Shown here: piece by piece, positions 1-12,800 of the stretch
Numbering within the stretch: the stretch's first letter is position 1
Layout: each line of letters opens with the position of its first letter
Source: Blattamonas nauphoetae
Lineage: Eukaryota; Preaxostyla; Oxymonadida
Direction of reading: 5' to 3'
Assembly: GCA_033064195.1 (NCBI GenBank)
Contig: JARBJD010000204.1
Span: 62,001-126,000 of the forward strand
DNA: 64,000 nt
The notes under the pieces: model-generated
What the model was told of the DNA's origin: nothing
The model's input: only the letters and a program-made list of their open reading frames with translations
The model's database searches: none
Position numbers and translations under genes: made by a program

Positions 1-2220
1 AGGTTCTTGCGGACATGGAAGCAGAGGACGAAGGTTGAGGTTCTTGCGGACATGGAAGCAGAGGACGATGGTTGAGGTTCTTGCGGACATGGAAGCAGAG
101 GACGATGGTTGAGGTTCTTGCGGACATGGAAGCAGAGGACGATGGTTGAGGTTCTTGCGGACATGGAAGCAGAGGACGAAGGTTGAGGTTCTTGCGGACA
201 TGGAAGCAGAGGACGATGGTTGAGGTTCTTGCGGACATGGAAGCAGAGGACGAAGGTTGAGGTTCTTGCGGACATGGAAGCAGAGGACGAAGGTTGAGGT
301 TCTTGCGGACATGGAAGCAGAGGACGATGGTTGAGGTTCTTGCGGACATGGAAGCAGAGGACGATGGTTGAGGTTCTTGCGGACATGGAAGCAGAGGACG
401 ATGGTTGAGGTTCTTGCGGACATGGAAGCAGAGGACGAAGGTTGAGGTTCTTGCGGACATGGAAGCAGAGGACGAAGGTTGAGGTTCTTGCGGACATGGA
501 AGCAGAGGACGATGGTTGAGGTTCTTGCGGACATGGAAGCAGAGGACGAAGGTTGAGGTTCTTGCGGACATGGAAGCAGAGGACGAAGGTTGAGGTTCTT
601 GCGGACATGGAAGCAGAGGACGAAGGTTGAGGTTCTTGCGGACATGGAAGCAGAGGACGATGGTTGAGGTTCTTGCGGACATGGAAGCAGAGGACGATGG
701 TTGAGGTTCTTGCGGACATGGAAGCAGAGGACGATGGTTGAGGTTCTTGCGGACATGGAAGCAGAGGACGATGGTTGAGGTTCTTGCGGACATGGAAGCA
801 GAGGACGATGGTTGAGGTTCTTGCGGACATGGAAGCAGAGGACGAAGGTTGAGGTTCTTGCGGACATGGAAGCAGAGGACGATGGTTGAGGTTCTTGCGG
901 ACATGGAAGCAGAGGACGATGGTTGAGGTTCTTGCGGACATGGAAGCAGAGGACGATGGTTGAGGTTCTTGCGGACATGGAAGCAGAGGACGAAGGTTGA
1001 GGTTCTTGCGGACATGGAAGCAGAGGACGATGGTTGAGGTTCTTGCGGACATGGAAGCAGAGGACGATGGTTGAGGTTCTTGCGGACATGGAAGCAGAGG
1101 ACGATGGTTGAGGTTCTTGCGGACATGGAAGCAGAGGACGAAGGTTGAGGTTCTTGCGGACATGGAAGCAGAGGACGAAGGTTGAGGTTCTTGCGGACAT
1201 GGAAGCAGAGGACGATGGTTGAGGTTCTTGCGGACATGGAAGCAGAGGACGATGGTTGAGGTTCTTGCGGACATGGAAGCAGAGGACGATGGTTGAGGTT
1301 CTTGCGGACATGGAAGCAGAGGACGAAGGTTGAGGTTCTTGCGGACATGGAAGCAGAGGACGAAGGTTGAGGTTCTTGCGGACATGGAAGCAGAGGACGA
1401 AGGTTGAGGTTCTTGCGGACATGGAAGCAGAGGACGAAGGTTGAGGTTCTTGCGGACATGGAAGCAGAGGACGATGGTTGAGGTTCTTGCGGACATGGAA
1501 GCAGAGGACGAAGGTTGAGGTTCTTGCGGACATGGAAGCAGAGGACGATGGTTGAGGTTCTTGCGGACATGGAAGCAGAGGACGAAGGTTGAGGTTCTTG
1601 CGGACATGGAAGCAGAGGACGATGGTTGAGGTTCTTGCGGACATGGAAGCAGAGGACGAAGGTTGAGGTTCTTGCGGACATGGAAGCAGAGGACGAAGGT
1701 TGAGGTTCTTGCGGACATGGAAGCAGAGGACGAAGGTTGAGGTTCTTGCGGACATGGAAGCAGAGGACGAAGGTTGAGGTTCTTGCGGACATGGAAGCAG
1801 AGGACGATGGTTGAGGTTCTTGCGGACATGGAAGCAGAGGACGATGGTTGAGGTTCTTGCGGACATGGAAGCAGAGGACGATGGTTGAGGTTCTTGCGGA
1901 CATGGAAGCAGAGGACGATGGTTGAGGTTCTTGCGGACATGGAAGCAGAGGACGATGGTTGAGGTTCTTGCGGACATGGAAGCAGAGGACGATGGTTGAG
2001 GTTCTTGCGGACATGGAAGCAGAGGACGAAGGTTGAGGTTCTTGCGGACATGGAAGCAGAGGACGAAGGTTGAGGTTCTTGCGGACATGGAAGCAGAGGA
2101 CGAAGGTTGAGGTTCTTGCGGACATGGAAGCAGAGGACGAAGGTTGAGGTTCTTGCGGACATGGAAGCAGAGGACGAAGGTTGAGGTTCTTGCGGACATG
2201 GAAGCAGAGGACGAAGGTTG
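1..2220. repeat. 37-bp tandem minisatellite, about 60 copies, inside a minus-strand reading frame
   Basis: The first 2220 bases are uninterrupted head-to-tail copies of one 37-bp unit (2220/37 = 60). Copies are identical except for one A/T position near the end of the unit (GACGAAGG or GACGATGG), so the array is a string of two alleles. Each plus-strand unit contains a TGA, so that strand is closed. The reverse complement has no TAA, TAG or TGA in any frame for either allele. Because 37 is not a multiple of 3, three units give one 37-residue protein period. The minus frame entering from the adjacent gene therefore stays open across the array and off the window edge. There are no unique spacers, so it is not a CRISPR. 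Confidence 0.95.
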
Positions 2221-5102
2221 TTGGGAAGAGAGTGTAGATCGTGAGAAGAATTCCGCACATGATTGTTACAGCGACAGAGATGTTGCTTCCAGTCTTGATC
2301 TCATCCGAGAAATAGATGGCTGTCTTCTTCATAATCTCCATCTCAATCAGCGGGATGTTCATAGTGATGAAGAACCGCTCGTTGTTCGACACTGTTTCTG
2401 TCGCATCACCATATTCCGCAATGTGATGTCCGCTGTTGATGATGTGTGTCAGCATCTCCAGCGCCGAGATGTCGTCGGGCCAGATGTCCGAGATCTGGCT
2501 GGAAGTGTCGACTGAAGTGTAATAGAAACGGTGGATGGGCGCGTCGAATCCCGGCTTCAGTTTCTCGATGCAGTTGACGTAGAGCGTGCGGGTAGCGTCT
2601 GTCAGCTTCGACGAGGCTGTGTGGATGCGCTCACTGTTGATCTCGGCCTCGTCCAGATACCAGCAACGGGCAATGAGGTCAGGATCGGCGGAAATAAGAT
2701 CGGAAAAGAAGGAGTGCCAGATTTTTGTGTCGATGAGGATGTTTGTGGAGTACACCTGGACGAGTGAGAACTGGAGGATCTCATCGATGATTCCGACGTT
2801 CTTTGTGAAGATGACGAAGCACACAACAAGCGAGACGGCGAAGAAGATGACACTCACGACTGGCTGCAGGATGCACACCACATCCAACCCAACCCCGTTC
2901 CGCTCCTCAGTCTCATCGTCGATGAGGTTGGAGAGTGTCGATGTTCTTCGATTCTTCTTCGCTTTCTTCTTCCCTTTCTGTCGGCATCGAGCGGAGTTTG
3001 CCGAACGATATTGTGTTCCTGTCATGCTCTGCCCTCCGCTCTCTCATTCGACCCTTTCGAGAAGAGCGACGCAGATTCATCGGGAGTGTGCATCTGCGTG
3101 CTTTCTTCAATCAGCGTTGCCTGGTTCAGCAGAACCATGCTTACATCGTCCTGTCTGTCAATGTCTCTGATAAGTGCCCCGTACCCTCGCAGGACTTGTG
3201 TGCTTGTCGGGAAGCTCTCGAGGAGTGTTCGATACACTTTCTTTGCTCGCTCGCCTGCTTCCAAGCCTTTCACCAAAAGCGTGTGTAATCTCTCCAGATC
3301 GAAGTGTCCTTTGCCCAGAAGCGTCCAGACGTGTCGCATGTATGTTTTGGCGATTTCGTGGTTCTTTGTGGCTCGTTCGAGGCCTGTCCGGAAGAGCGTG
3401 GACATCGTCGCTTCACCCTGCTTGTACTTGGAGTGTTCGAGATCCCGAAGGAATGAAAATTCGATCCAACGTTCGATGATATGAGGGACAGCCATTTTTG
3501 ACTTTTGGAAAGCGAGAATGGCTCGTTGAGGGTTGTTGGACACGGACATCTCCAGAAGCGCGGTGAGAGTCCAGAACGAGGAAGAACCCTCAAATCGTTC
3601 GTTTCCGGTTTTGAGCAAGTCCAGAAGAAGATCTTGCGCTTCTTGTTTGTTTCGGAGTTCCTTTTGTTGGATAAAGCGGACGGCGTATTCGAGCGTCAAT
3701 TCGTATTTGTATTTTGGAAGTGCACGCGGCAGAACAAGGTTGGTTGAGGGAAAAGTCGCAGAAGATTGTTTGCGCGAGTGAATAGCCGAGGATTCTGTGA
3801 ATCGTTGTGGGTTCGCAGGATCAATCGCGACAAAGTTTATCGGATTAACGGTTGGTGTTCTTGGCTCAGAAACAGTGATATACGTTTGGGGGAACGGTAT
3901 ATTTGTTTTGGGATCACTTCGGTCAGTGAGAAATATAACCTGCGGGGAGGAGAGTACGCTTGAGACTGATGGATTGGGCTGCGTTGGATCGTCAGTAGAC
4001 TGGGTTGTGGGAGGGGCATCACGATCTATTGTCTGTATGAGTTCTTGGGGTAGCATAGAATGTTTCTGTGAGTTGTTGTGCTGATCAACGAGGAGCTTCT
4101 TCTTTCGATGTGTGATTGGGACAGAATCGTCCGGGCGCATGGCATATGCGCGACGGGACAGAAATGAGGAAAGTATGAATGATCCAATAGCCAGGCCAAT
4201 TGCGAGCAAGACTGTACAAACCATGAAGACGATGGAGATTGTCAATTTAATCGTTTTTCCGGGAGGAAACAAGAAGTAGGAGAGAACAGAAGATAAAGAC
4301 GAGATAAGTCCTACCGAACATCCGGCAGCATACAAAGAATTGCCCATCGTGGAAAAGAGGGGTCGGTAGAAGATGAACAGAAGGGTATATGCAAAGAAGA
4401 GTGCAGTTGCCAAAAACAACGGAACAGCTGGGTATGAAAACAGAACAGGTGATATAATGGAAAGCACGACAGTACAGACATACAATGTCGCCGGAACAAA
4501 ATTGGTATTTGTGGCAAATGGATTCGACTTTCCAATACTCGTGTCGAATCCGAAAAAATGGTAGAAAAAGGAAGGAATCGTAAAAAGGACTAAAAAAACA
4601 AGTCCTAAAACGAGAAAAATGGGTTTGTGGATGGAGGAGCACTGGAGGATGAAAGGGAAAGTGGTGTTGTGTTGCATCAAGCAGTGCAATCCTCCAACAC
4701 AAACATTCACAAAAGGAAGAGCAAAAAGAGTACAAAGAAGGGAAAGGGAGGTCGCAGAGAGCGAGTAGAGACGTTTGGGGATCTGTTTTTCATGTTTGGA
4801 GAGGATCGAGAAGATCATGGAGAGGGAAAACGATAACAGATAAATAGAACACATGATCACAAGCAAAATGAACAGAGCAGAATCATTCATCCAGGAAATA
4901 CTGAAGTCCAGGTAACTAAAGCAATTGACGAGTGACGAGGAGAAACACACTGGAAAACAGAGTATATCACATTTCCTACTTGTCCAGAAACAGGCCACAC
5001 ATGGAAGCGAGAAGTCAGCCCGATCCATTGAAGGACAGTTATGGCGAATACCACGAGATTGAACCATCTAGGCAGTGAGATGTTCTTGAGAAAATTGGTC
5101 AA
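1..5102 (-). CDS. TmcB/TmcC-like multi-membrane protein with TPR-like region, 3' end off the window
   Basis: I recognise the architecture of the TmcB/TmcC family of protists (often the N-terminal half of membrane nucleotide cyclases). Near the 5' end is the family-like start NFLKNISLPRWFN, then about eight hydrophobic segments (about 5090-4170), a Ser/Pro-rich linker, and an alpha-helical TPR-like block (about 3760-3150) with AKKVYRTLLESFP and LRGYGALIRDI. A second part follows: a Lys-rich stretch, a membrane helix (about 2840), an extracellular-looking domain, and a further helix with IMCGILLTIYTLFP that runs straight into the 37-bp array. The frame changes twice: at an AAAA run at 4954-4957, and near 3022-3045, where the upstream frame meets TGA. 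These look like one-base indels or sequence errors; no good intron fits. The true ATG is not resolved: the frame starts at TTG 5102 with TGA two codons upstream. The cyclase part, if any, lies outside. Confidence 0.7.
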
Positions 5103-5530
5103 AAAGTATCAAACAAACCCGAAAAAGTGGATAAAAAAAGAAAAATAGGCTGAAAAGAGATGAGTGAATGACTAATGCACACAGCTGATCGACAATCGAG
5201 AAACGAGATCCGGAGAGTGTCTGATATGCTGACAATTCTGATGAAACAGATCGTGCTACTGAACAATTCTCATCAGCATGTGAGACTGTATCCATATCAG
5301 GTCGGCAGAATGACTTCAGTCGTCAAGAGAGATTCTGATCTAGCTCATACTTTAGTGATTGACAGTCACTGATGCATTCATTTTGAACTCATTGGTGGTA
5401 TCCCTTTCAAAATGGTTTTTTCTGATTCATTCTGTTGTTTCACTTGATTGTTTTCCATGGTTGTCTCTCCGATTTCGATCAAGAGACTCCCACAACCATT
5501 TTTTTCATCGAAAACTTTGACAACTCACTC
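5103..5530. other. Divergent intergenic region between the TmcB-like and copine genes
   Basis: About 430 bp between two genes transcribed away from each other. It presumably holds both promoters and perhaps the unresolved first exon of the TmcB-like gene: a minus frame of about 75 codons (5295-5068) with a hydrophobic stretch ends near it. I see no repeat, RNA gene or clear core-promoter motif. Confidence 0.4.
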
Positions 5531-6662
5531 ATGGGTTGTGGAGCTTCCCATGAGAAGCTGGACCTCACAAAGTTCACAACTTTGCAAGAGGTTGTCTTTT
5601 GTTTGATTATATTGTCAGGTCCAAGCGTGGTTGGTCAGAGAAGAAGTCGAGTGTTCGCAGGTAATTTTTGGGATTGATTATACACTTTCAAATGAAGACA
5701 AAGTATTCCTGTTCCTATTTGTCAACCTGTGCTCCTTCTCTCTCGCAGGGAAAGAAATCGTTTGGTGGTCTTCATCTCCACGACACAACTGTGAGGAATC
5801 CTTACATGGAGGCAATCGAGATTCTTGGAAAGACGCTCGAACCCTTTGATGGTATCGCACATGACTTCTCTTATTGTTTTAGACGACAATATGATCCCTG
5901 TGTTCTATTTTGGAGATGAAGAAACTCAGTGTGCTCTTTCGCTTCTCTGACATGGTGTTCAGAGATAAATTTGTGAAACCATTCTACGAAGATCATGTTT
6001 GTCATGGGTTTGGGAATGTGCTTGAACGATATATTGAAATCACGCCGACGCTGAAGTTGTCTGGACCGACCGACTTTTCTCCTCTTATTCGGGAAGCAAT
6101 GAAGATTTGTGATACGGAAACAGGCGTATGATTGTCTCTCTATGTTCTATCTCGTATTTTTATTCGTGACGCATTTTTAGTATCACATTCTTGTGATCCT
6201 GACAGATGGGCAGTGTAATTACGAAAAGAAAACGATTGATGCAATCGTGGAAGCATCAAATTATCCTCTCTGTATCACCTGTATCGGACTCGGTGATGGG
6301 CCATGGTATGCGATTGAATTCCGGCCAGGCTCACTTTCTGTTCTTTCTTCTTGCGATTGATGCCTACAGGGATAAAATGGAAACATTTGATGATCGAATC
6401 CCGAAACGACTCGTTGATAACGTCTGTTTCTCCCATTGTTCTCACATTCCTCACGAAAACCCATCAGTTCAACTTTGTCGATTATTTCTCAATCAAGCGG
6501 ACCCAAACCCAGAATTTTGAAGCAGCCTTTGCTTATGCAACTCTAAATGAGATTCCGGCACATTTTCGTGCTGTTCAGAATCTGGGGCTCATCAAAAATC
6601 TATCTCTATCACAGAAATTGATTCAACTGGAATTTCAAATACCTGATGTTGAACAGGAATGA
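5531..6662 (+). CDS. Copine (vWA-like) domain protein, predicted N-myristoylated
   Basis: Eight exons join in frame into 275 residues: 5531-5590, 5619-5702, 5749-5851, 5883-5928, 5963-6125, 6181-6305, 6370-6421 and 6468-6662. Every intron is GT...AG and 28 to 64 bp long. The product follows the copine/RGLG domain from end to end: FGIDYTLSNE (MIDAS-type DxTxSN), KKSFGGLHLH, NPYMEAIEILGKTLEPFD, DNMIPVFYFGDEE, HGFGNVLERY, LSGPTDFSPLI, YHILVILTDGQ, GDGPWDKMETFDDRIP and FNFVDYF. The start MGCGAS fits N-myristoylation (Gly2, Ser6), suggesting membrane anchoring. There are no C2 domains and no RING finger, so it is a stand-alone copine domain, about half the length of animal copines. The stop is TGA. 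Function in metal- or partner-binding at membranes is inferred from the family. Confidence 0.88.
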
Positions 6663-6875
6663 CTCTGTTATCTTTGTTATGGTTTGAGCGACTTCGTCAG
6701 AGATTTCGTAGTTTTTGTGATGTTGTCTTTATTTCATCACTTTTTTGGTTCGGCAGTCCTGATTTGTCACTGAGAGTCAGCTTCCAATTATGAGAGAAAT
6801 TCAGACCACATTGAAGAGATATCAGCAAGTGATAATAATCCATTTCGGTGTTCAAATTGGGTTGGATCACCCTCG

Positions 6876-9800
6876 ATGAATCCCAAGCAGGATCCTGGGT
6901 ACTTCCAAACCCTTCTTCGTCTCCATCAGATCAGAAAAAAAGAGGTTAATGACAACTGGCGAACTCTTGTTCAATCTGCCATCGATAACATCCCTGAAGA
7001 CACAGAACTGACATGGAAATCAGATTTCTCGATCCGAGATGTGTTTTCGTTGCTAAAGGAGACTAACTCTGACACGGATGCGGCTGGGTTGTATATGCTT
7101 CTTCGAAAGCTGATGTGTTCACCGAAACTGCTAGCTGTTTGTCACATCAATTTCGTCTCACGATCTCGCTCAATACATTAATATGAGCTTATTTCTTTTG
7201 TTTCTTCTTTTGTGGAGATACCCACTTTCATTTTTGTGTCTCACCTCTCCTTTATTATTTTTCTGCAACTCCGTCGCTTTCTCAGGCTCTCTCAGAAAAG
7301 AAGAACGAAGATCTCCCTCTCTTTTTAGCTTATCAGTCAGGGTCACCCCTTCAAGTGACATGGAATCTCACGTGCATCTTTAACATGATAGAATGCGGAT
7401 TCATCACGACGACAAATCAGACAGCGATTCTAAAAGCGGAATCAGCGAACAAGACGCTTTTAAACAATAATCGAACATTCCATGTTATCCTTCAACTGAC
7501 AATGGACAGTGCAAAGAACCATAAGGACCCAGAAACTCTATCTCTGTGCCTGAGCTTGCTTCTCTCTGTCTTCTGTTGGCGTACAATCTCGACGGACTTT
7601 TCGGTGATGGTGACACTCTCGAATCTGTTCTCGATTGTTTTCTTGTTCTTCCTTCGCCTTGCAAAACCCCCGTTTCATGAGACGAATGACGGTCATCCGG
7701 CTGTTGGGATTGAAGAAGACAGCTATCCTTATACGAATCGTCTGCAAGCATTAACGCTGATTCGCCACCTTCTTCTTTTCCAAACACCTCGAAATGTGCA
7801 AAAACTGCAGAAAATGGCGTATTTCAGTGGGATCCTCCCGCTGTTCTATATCGAGGCATTCTCGCCGATTCCAGAACCACGACAGTCATCTGAGGTGCAC
7901 TTGCACGATTGTTATCGTGATATCTGCTTCCTTTTGACTCACCATTCATTTGTTTCTGATCTCCTCAAATCGATTCCCGAGTCGCTGATCGAACCATGCA
8001 CACTCCCCGCTCCGGCTCATCCAACCCAACTAAATAGGATGCATACTTACCTCCCCTATCTCTCTGATGCCTCAAACCCCCTCCAGCCATCGGCAGCGAC
8101 TCACCCACTTCTGATGTCCGCGAAACACCCTTTCTTCAACAATAATCCAACGGGATTCCCTCCAGCGTTTCCGCTTTTGAATCCTATCCAATATACGCAA
8201 CCGCTATCTACTCCGCAGAAACCACTTCCCAAGCTGACGCCATCGCAACTTTGGCACGAACCAAATTATCTTCTTTCGCCGTTTTTTCTGTCGCCGGCAT
8301 CACTTTACTCTCTTTCATCGCCTTACTTCTTCTACATTAACATGTCGCCCTCTGCATCATCCTCTATCCACTTCCTGCCGCAATTCCGCCACAACACGAC
8401 AAAACCACCGAACTCGAACATAAAACAGAAAGCCGAAACGATTTTAGGAGGTCTTCCGATCAAACCATGGGTTCTGACAGATAAGGAGCAGATAGCACGT
8501 GAGAGGAGCTGCTCTTACCACGCGCTGATCCGCTTCGCAGATTCGATCGTTCTACACACCGCTGTGGCGAGTTTCGGAGTACGAGAACTGAAACGCCGAT
8601 ATGCTCTCCAATTCCAAGAGCCCCAAACTCGGAACTTCTTGGAACAGCTGGTGAAGTCGAGTGAAGGGCTGGCAAATCCCTATCTGCCCGTCCGACAGGA
8701 CGGCGCACCACAAGCATCCCCTCCCAACGTCCAGACCCCATCGCACAAGCTCCCGCATGCACATTCAGTTCCTCTACTCAAAGCGCCGTTTTCAGTTCAG
8801 CATGGACCGAGAGCATCGCTTTCAATAAACAAACTCGACACAACAATCCCTTTCTGCACTGAACCGCCGTCGATCTCGCTGGATGGGAGTGGGCGAGATC
8901 TGAGCGATGTGTCGAACCTTGTGGACTGGCTGATTGTGTTGAAGGAGATGAAACTGAAGCCGTCGCTTGTGAAGAAGGCGGGCATCGAGACGACGCAAGC
9001 TCGGAATCACTCATTCGGATCGATGCATCTGGACGAGATCGCCGAAGTTGTGTTGGACAGACTTCGGAGGGAGCGAGAGGCGCAGGCGTATCAAAACGGG
9101 ATGGCGAAGAAGGTTGGTGAGGAGGACGATGATGTCGACAACCTGATCGAGTTTCTGGCGTTGACTGGAGGTCTGATTCTGTTCATTTTCTCTTTTTTTG
9201 GTTTTTTGCCACTTTTGCTCTTTGCTCACTTCCAATCGTTTTCTCATTTTCGTTCTCATGACTCTCACCTCCTTCTCTTCCCTCCAGGCCGCTCTGAAGA
9301 AGACGCTCTGCTCACCGTGCTGAAAGACAAGACAGGCCAGCCCGTACTTGCAAAGGTTGGAAGCGGAAAATCAGAAGACATCATGCAATCGATCTTCCGA
9401 CCGCGCGAACACACCTCTCTCGAAAAGGAAGACAAACACAAAGGCCGAAGCGACGCATCTTTGAAGAACTCGGGAAACATGATTGACTTTCAGGACAGTG
9501 CGAACAACACGATCCAACAATCGCCGTTCCTTCCGATTAATGTCGGTGCGTTTTGGTGTCTGTATGATTCGTCGTTTGTGACGCCTCGACTGATCTGGGG
9601 CGAGACGGATCGCGAAGAGGTTCGGAAAGAAGCGAAACAAGCGTTCTGGAGCTGGACAGAACGCCGACGAAACGAAGAACAAGCCGATCGCGACAAATCA
9701 AACAAGAAGACACGCCATTCATCCAAACTCACACCGCCACCGCAAAGTCCTCTGACATCGCCACTGTCGGAGAGAAGAGCACGACAGACCACGCCCTTCA

Positions 9801-12800
9801 GGACAGCCAACGCGCCTTCAGTGATCACGACGATGATCACGCCGTCCGTTGCGTCGACGAGTGCCGCCGTGTCGTTCGAGAATCCGCACCGTCTGGTCGC
9901 ACTTCCTTCACGTTCGACAGTAAAGACCCGACAGTTCTTCTATCCTTCGCCACTGGCTCGGACGCTGTTCCCGATGGTGAATGCGAAGTTGGTTGTGATT
10001 GCGACGAATGTGACGGCCGAGTCGGGGCAGAAAATGTCGACACTTCATTCGGGAACACTGGGAGGGAAGGGAGCAGCAGGGGGATTGCGCCGACGACAGG
10101 AAACGAATGATGCAGCGCTGTTCTTTCTGACGCCGCCTGTGCTGCTGTACTCGGCAGGAATGGGAAAGGAGGAGAAGAAGGAGAATGTGGAGGAAGGAGA
10201 AACAGTGACTGAAGAGACGAAATTGGTGGAAGCGTCGAGCGACACGATGAACGACGACAATCCGCTGACCCGTCGCTTCTCACGTCTCGTATCAACCCCA
10301 ACCGCGCTGGCAACGCTGCGTGGACTTCCGCAGCTGACGATCCCAGCGACCACCGGATCGAAAGGGCTTCCTTCGTCGTTCCTGCCGTCTGTTCTACACA
10401 GCCTGCTGTTTGTGAAGGTGGATGACATCTACGCCGACCATCTCTTCATCGAATACCAACCCGCACTGTATCTGTCGACGAACGCGTCGAAGAACAGCAA
10501 AAAGAGGAAGGACGAGACGAAGAGACCGTCAGCACTTCCTGCGAAGCGTGTGTCGGTTCTGGCGGGGAAGAAAGAGGAGCAGGAGGAGGGCGATCGTCTT
10601 CATCCGTTCGACGATGCGTCGTCTGCTCTGTCTCTCCTCTATTCACTCGCCAATCCTTCGAAGTTTGTTCAGTCGCTGATATCGCGTCTTCTTGCGAATG
10701 TGGATACGCTGAAATCGCTCCATGAGATGTTGGTGACAGGCGAGCTTGTGGACGAAGAAACACGTCTCCAAGAGTCGTCATCGAACAACGCGGATATATT
10801 CGCGTTCCCTCTGCTTCCGTTCAAAATTGAAGAAGAGGGACAGAGCGAGAAGCTGAAGCAGGAGATGTATTCACTGTCTGTGTGCTCTCTGTTGTGCCAC
10901 CTGCTGGCGTGTGTGATTCGTCTGTACCCGCCGACCCGACAGCACTTCACAGCATCTTTCTTTGTTCGGCTTCTTTCGCAATGTCTGCTGTTCTTCTCCC
11001 ATCTGAGTTCAAACCACATCGATCTGAAGCTGTCGCATTCATCGCTTTCGGAGTTCTCTGCTCGTCTTCTTCGAAATGCGTCGAGTGGGCGGGAATCGAA
11101 CACAATCCTCGAACGATCGTTCCTGGAGTTGCATCCACTCCTCTTCCTCATCTCTGCTCAGTTTGCCAACATTGTGATTGCGTTGGTGTCGATTCTTCAC
11201 ACACTCCTCTCTGCACCTACATCGTTCCTTCCTGATTTTGTGGAAGGAGGAGGGATCGGGATTCTTCTGGCTGCTCTTCATCTTGTCCCGATTCTCGTCT
11301 CGATCTTCCCATCCGTGCTGCCTCACTCTCCGCCCGTGCATGTCCAGCAGCGCTGCACAAACATCGTCAACTTGCCGTCAAACGCGACATTCAACAATCC
11401 TCTGCCGACAACTCTCGGGAGCTCCGGAACCACGCCATCGCTCGGATCAGACGTTCACTCGTCGCAGTCGTTTCTGAAATCGAGTCATTCGTCACATAGA
11501 CTGACATCGCTGAATCCGCACAAACTGGATGCGATCACTCGTCTTCCTTCTCCGCGGATCTCGTCGACTCTTCTCCACCCGATCTCGTCGTTCTCGGCGT
11601 TGTTGCTGTTCCAATCGCTTCGATCATATCTCTCGTTCTACCATTTGAACAAGGGCTTCCCTGCGTCGATCGGGCGACACTCGATTCTGTCGCGAGGAGA
11701 ACAGCGAAAGCAAGAAGCGGCACTCAGCCTGACAAACTACACACTTCGCCTGTTCTCCATCTCGTTCTCTCTCTTCTGCCCCTCCCTCTCATCATTCGAT
11801 CCATCACTCGTGCCTGACTGGACTCTTTTGTCTCGCTTCTTCTTCCGCCAGCTGTGCTCGAATTCGAGTGGGGGAGACGCAATGTTTGTGAAAGAATTGT
11901 TCGATCAATACGAAACAGGTGAGCAGACATTCCTAAAGAAACGAACCGAACTTCACTCTGAACTTGTGATGCTGAAGAAGACACTTAAAAACCATGAAAC
12001 TCAAGTTGCGTCGTTGGAAGAAGTGTTTGAGCCGGCGTGGCGAGTGAAGGAAGAGAACTGGAAGGACGAGAGGAAGCGATACACGCAAGTGCTTCGGGAA
12101 CTGGTGCAGTCGGATGGAAAGAACCTGTCAGACAAGGAGAGTGAGAAGAAGGACTCGGCAGGGTGTCACTGCCACATCTGCACGCGGATTCGGAAGTTGG
12201 AGAAGACGGACGAGAAGATGCGACGAGGGTTCTCGATGTTTGTGAGTGAGATGAAGGACCAGTTTGCAGAGATCCGAGATTCGGGAGATTGGAAAGAAAG
12301 GGGAAGGTGGATGCGAGAGGACGATTCAGCGATGGATGTGTTCAACGTGTCGTCGAAGTCGGGAGAAGATGGAGGATCGGTGAAGATGCGGACGGATTTA
12401 TGTGCGAGCTCAAGCTGGCAACACGCCCTGCCCGGATCGGAGCTTCCATCAGCCACGCCAACCTCGTTCTTCTCGATGACCCTGCCACTGTTTGACCGAT
12501 CTTCGCCTGTCCATGCTTCTCTGCTGTCATTCATCTCGTCATCAGCACTCCCTCTGTCGCTAGCTGTGGAAGTTGTGTTGGATGATGACGATTGGAGAGA
12601 TGGTGGAGACGACGATCAGAACCCTGAGGAACCAGACGAAGAGAACGACATGGACAAAGAACTTCTTTTGGAATATGATTTCCTTGACGTCTCAGTTGCA
12701 GAAGGAGAGAAGAAGTCAGCTTGGCCGAAGAACCAACTTAAATCCCCAAACGTGCTCAGCCCAACCTCTCCCCTCCTCCACTCCTCTCCTCTCCCAACAC

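Noticed and set aside
1-2220. Regular array resembling a CRISPR
   Set aside because: Repeats are contiguous with no unique spacers and all differences are at one A/T position.
2144-3484. Plus-strand frames over the TmcB-like gene
   Set aside because: They lie opposite membrane and helical sequence that matches the TmcB family on the minus strand; they have no domains of their own.
9490-9700. RME-8/DNAJC13 identity for the giant protein
   Set aside because: Only one LIW....R-type motif; no HPD-containing J domain or other RME-8 blocks could be found.
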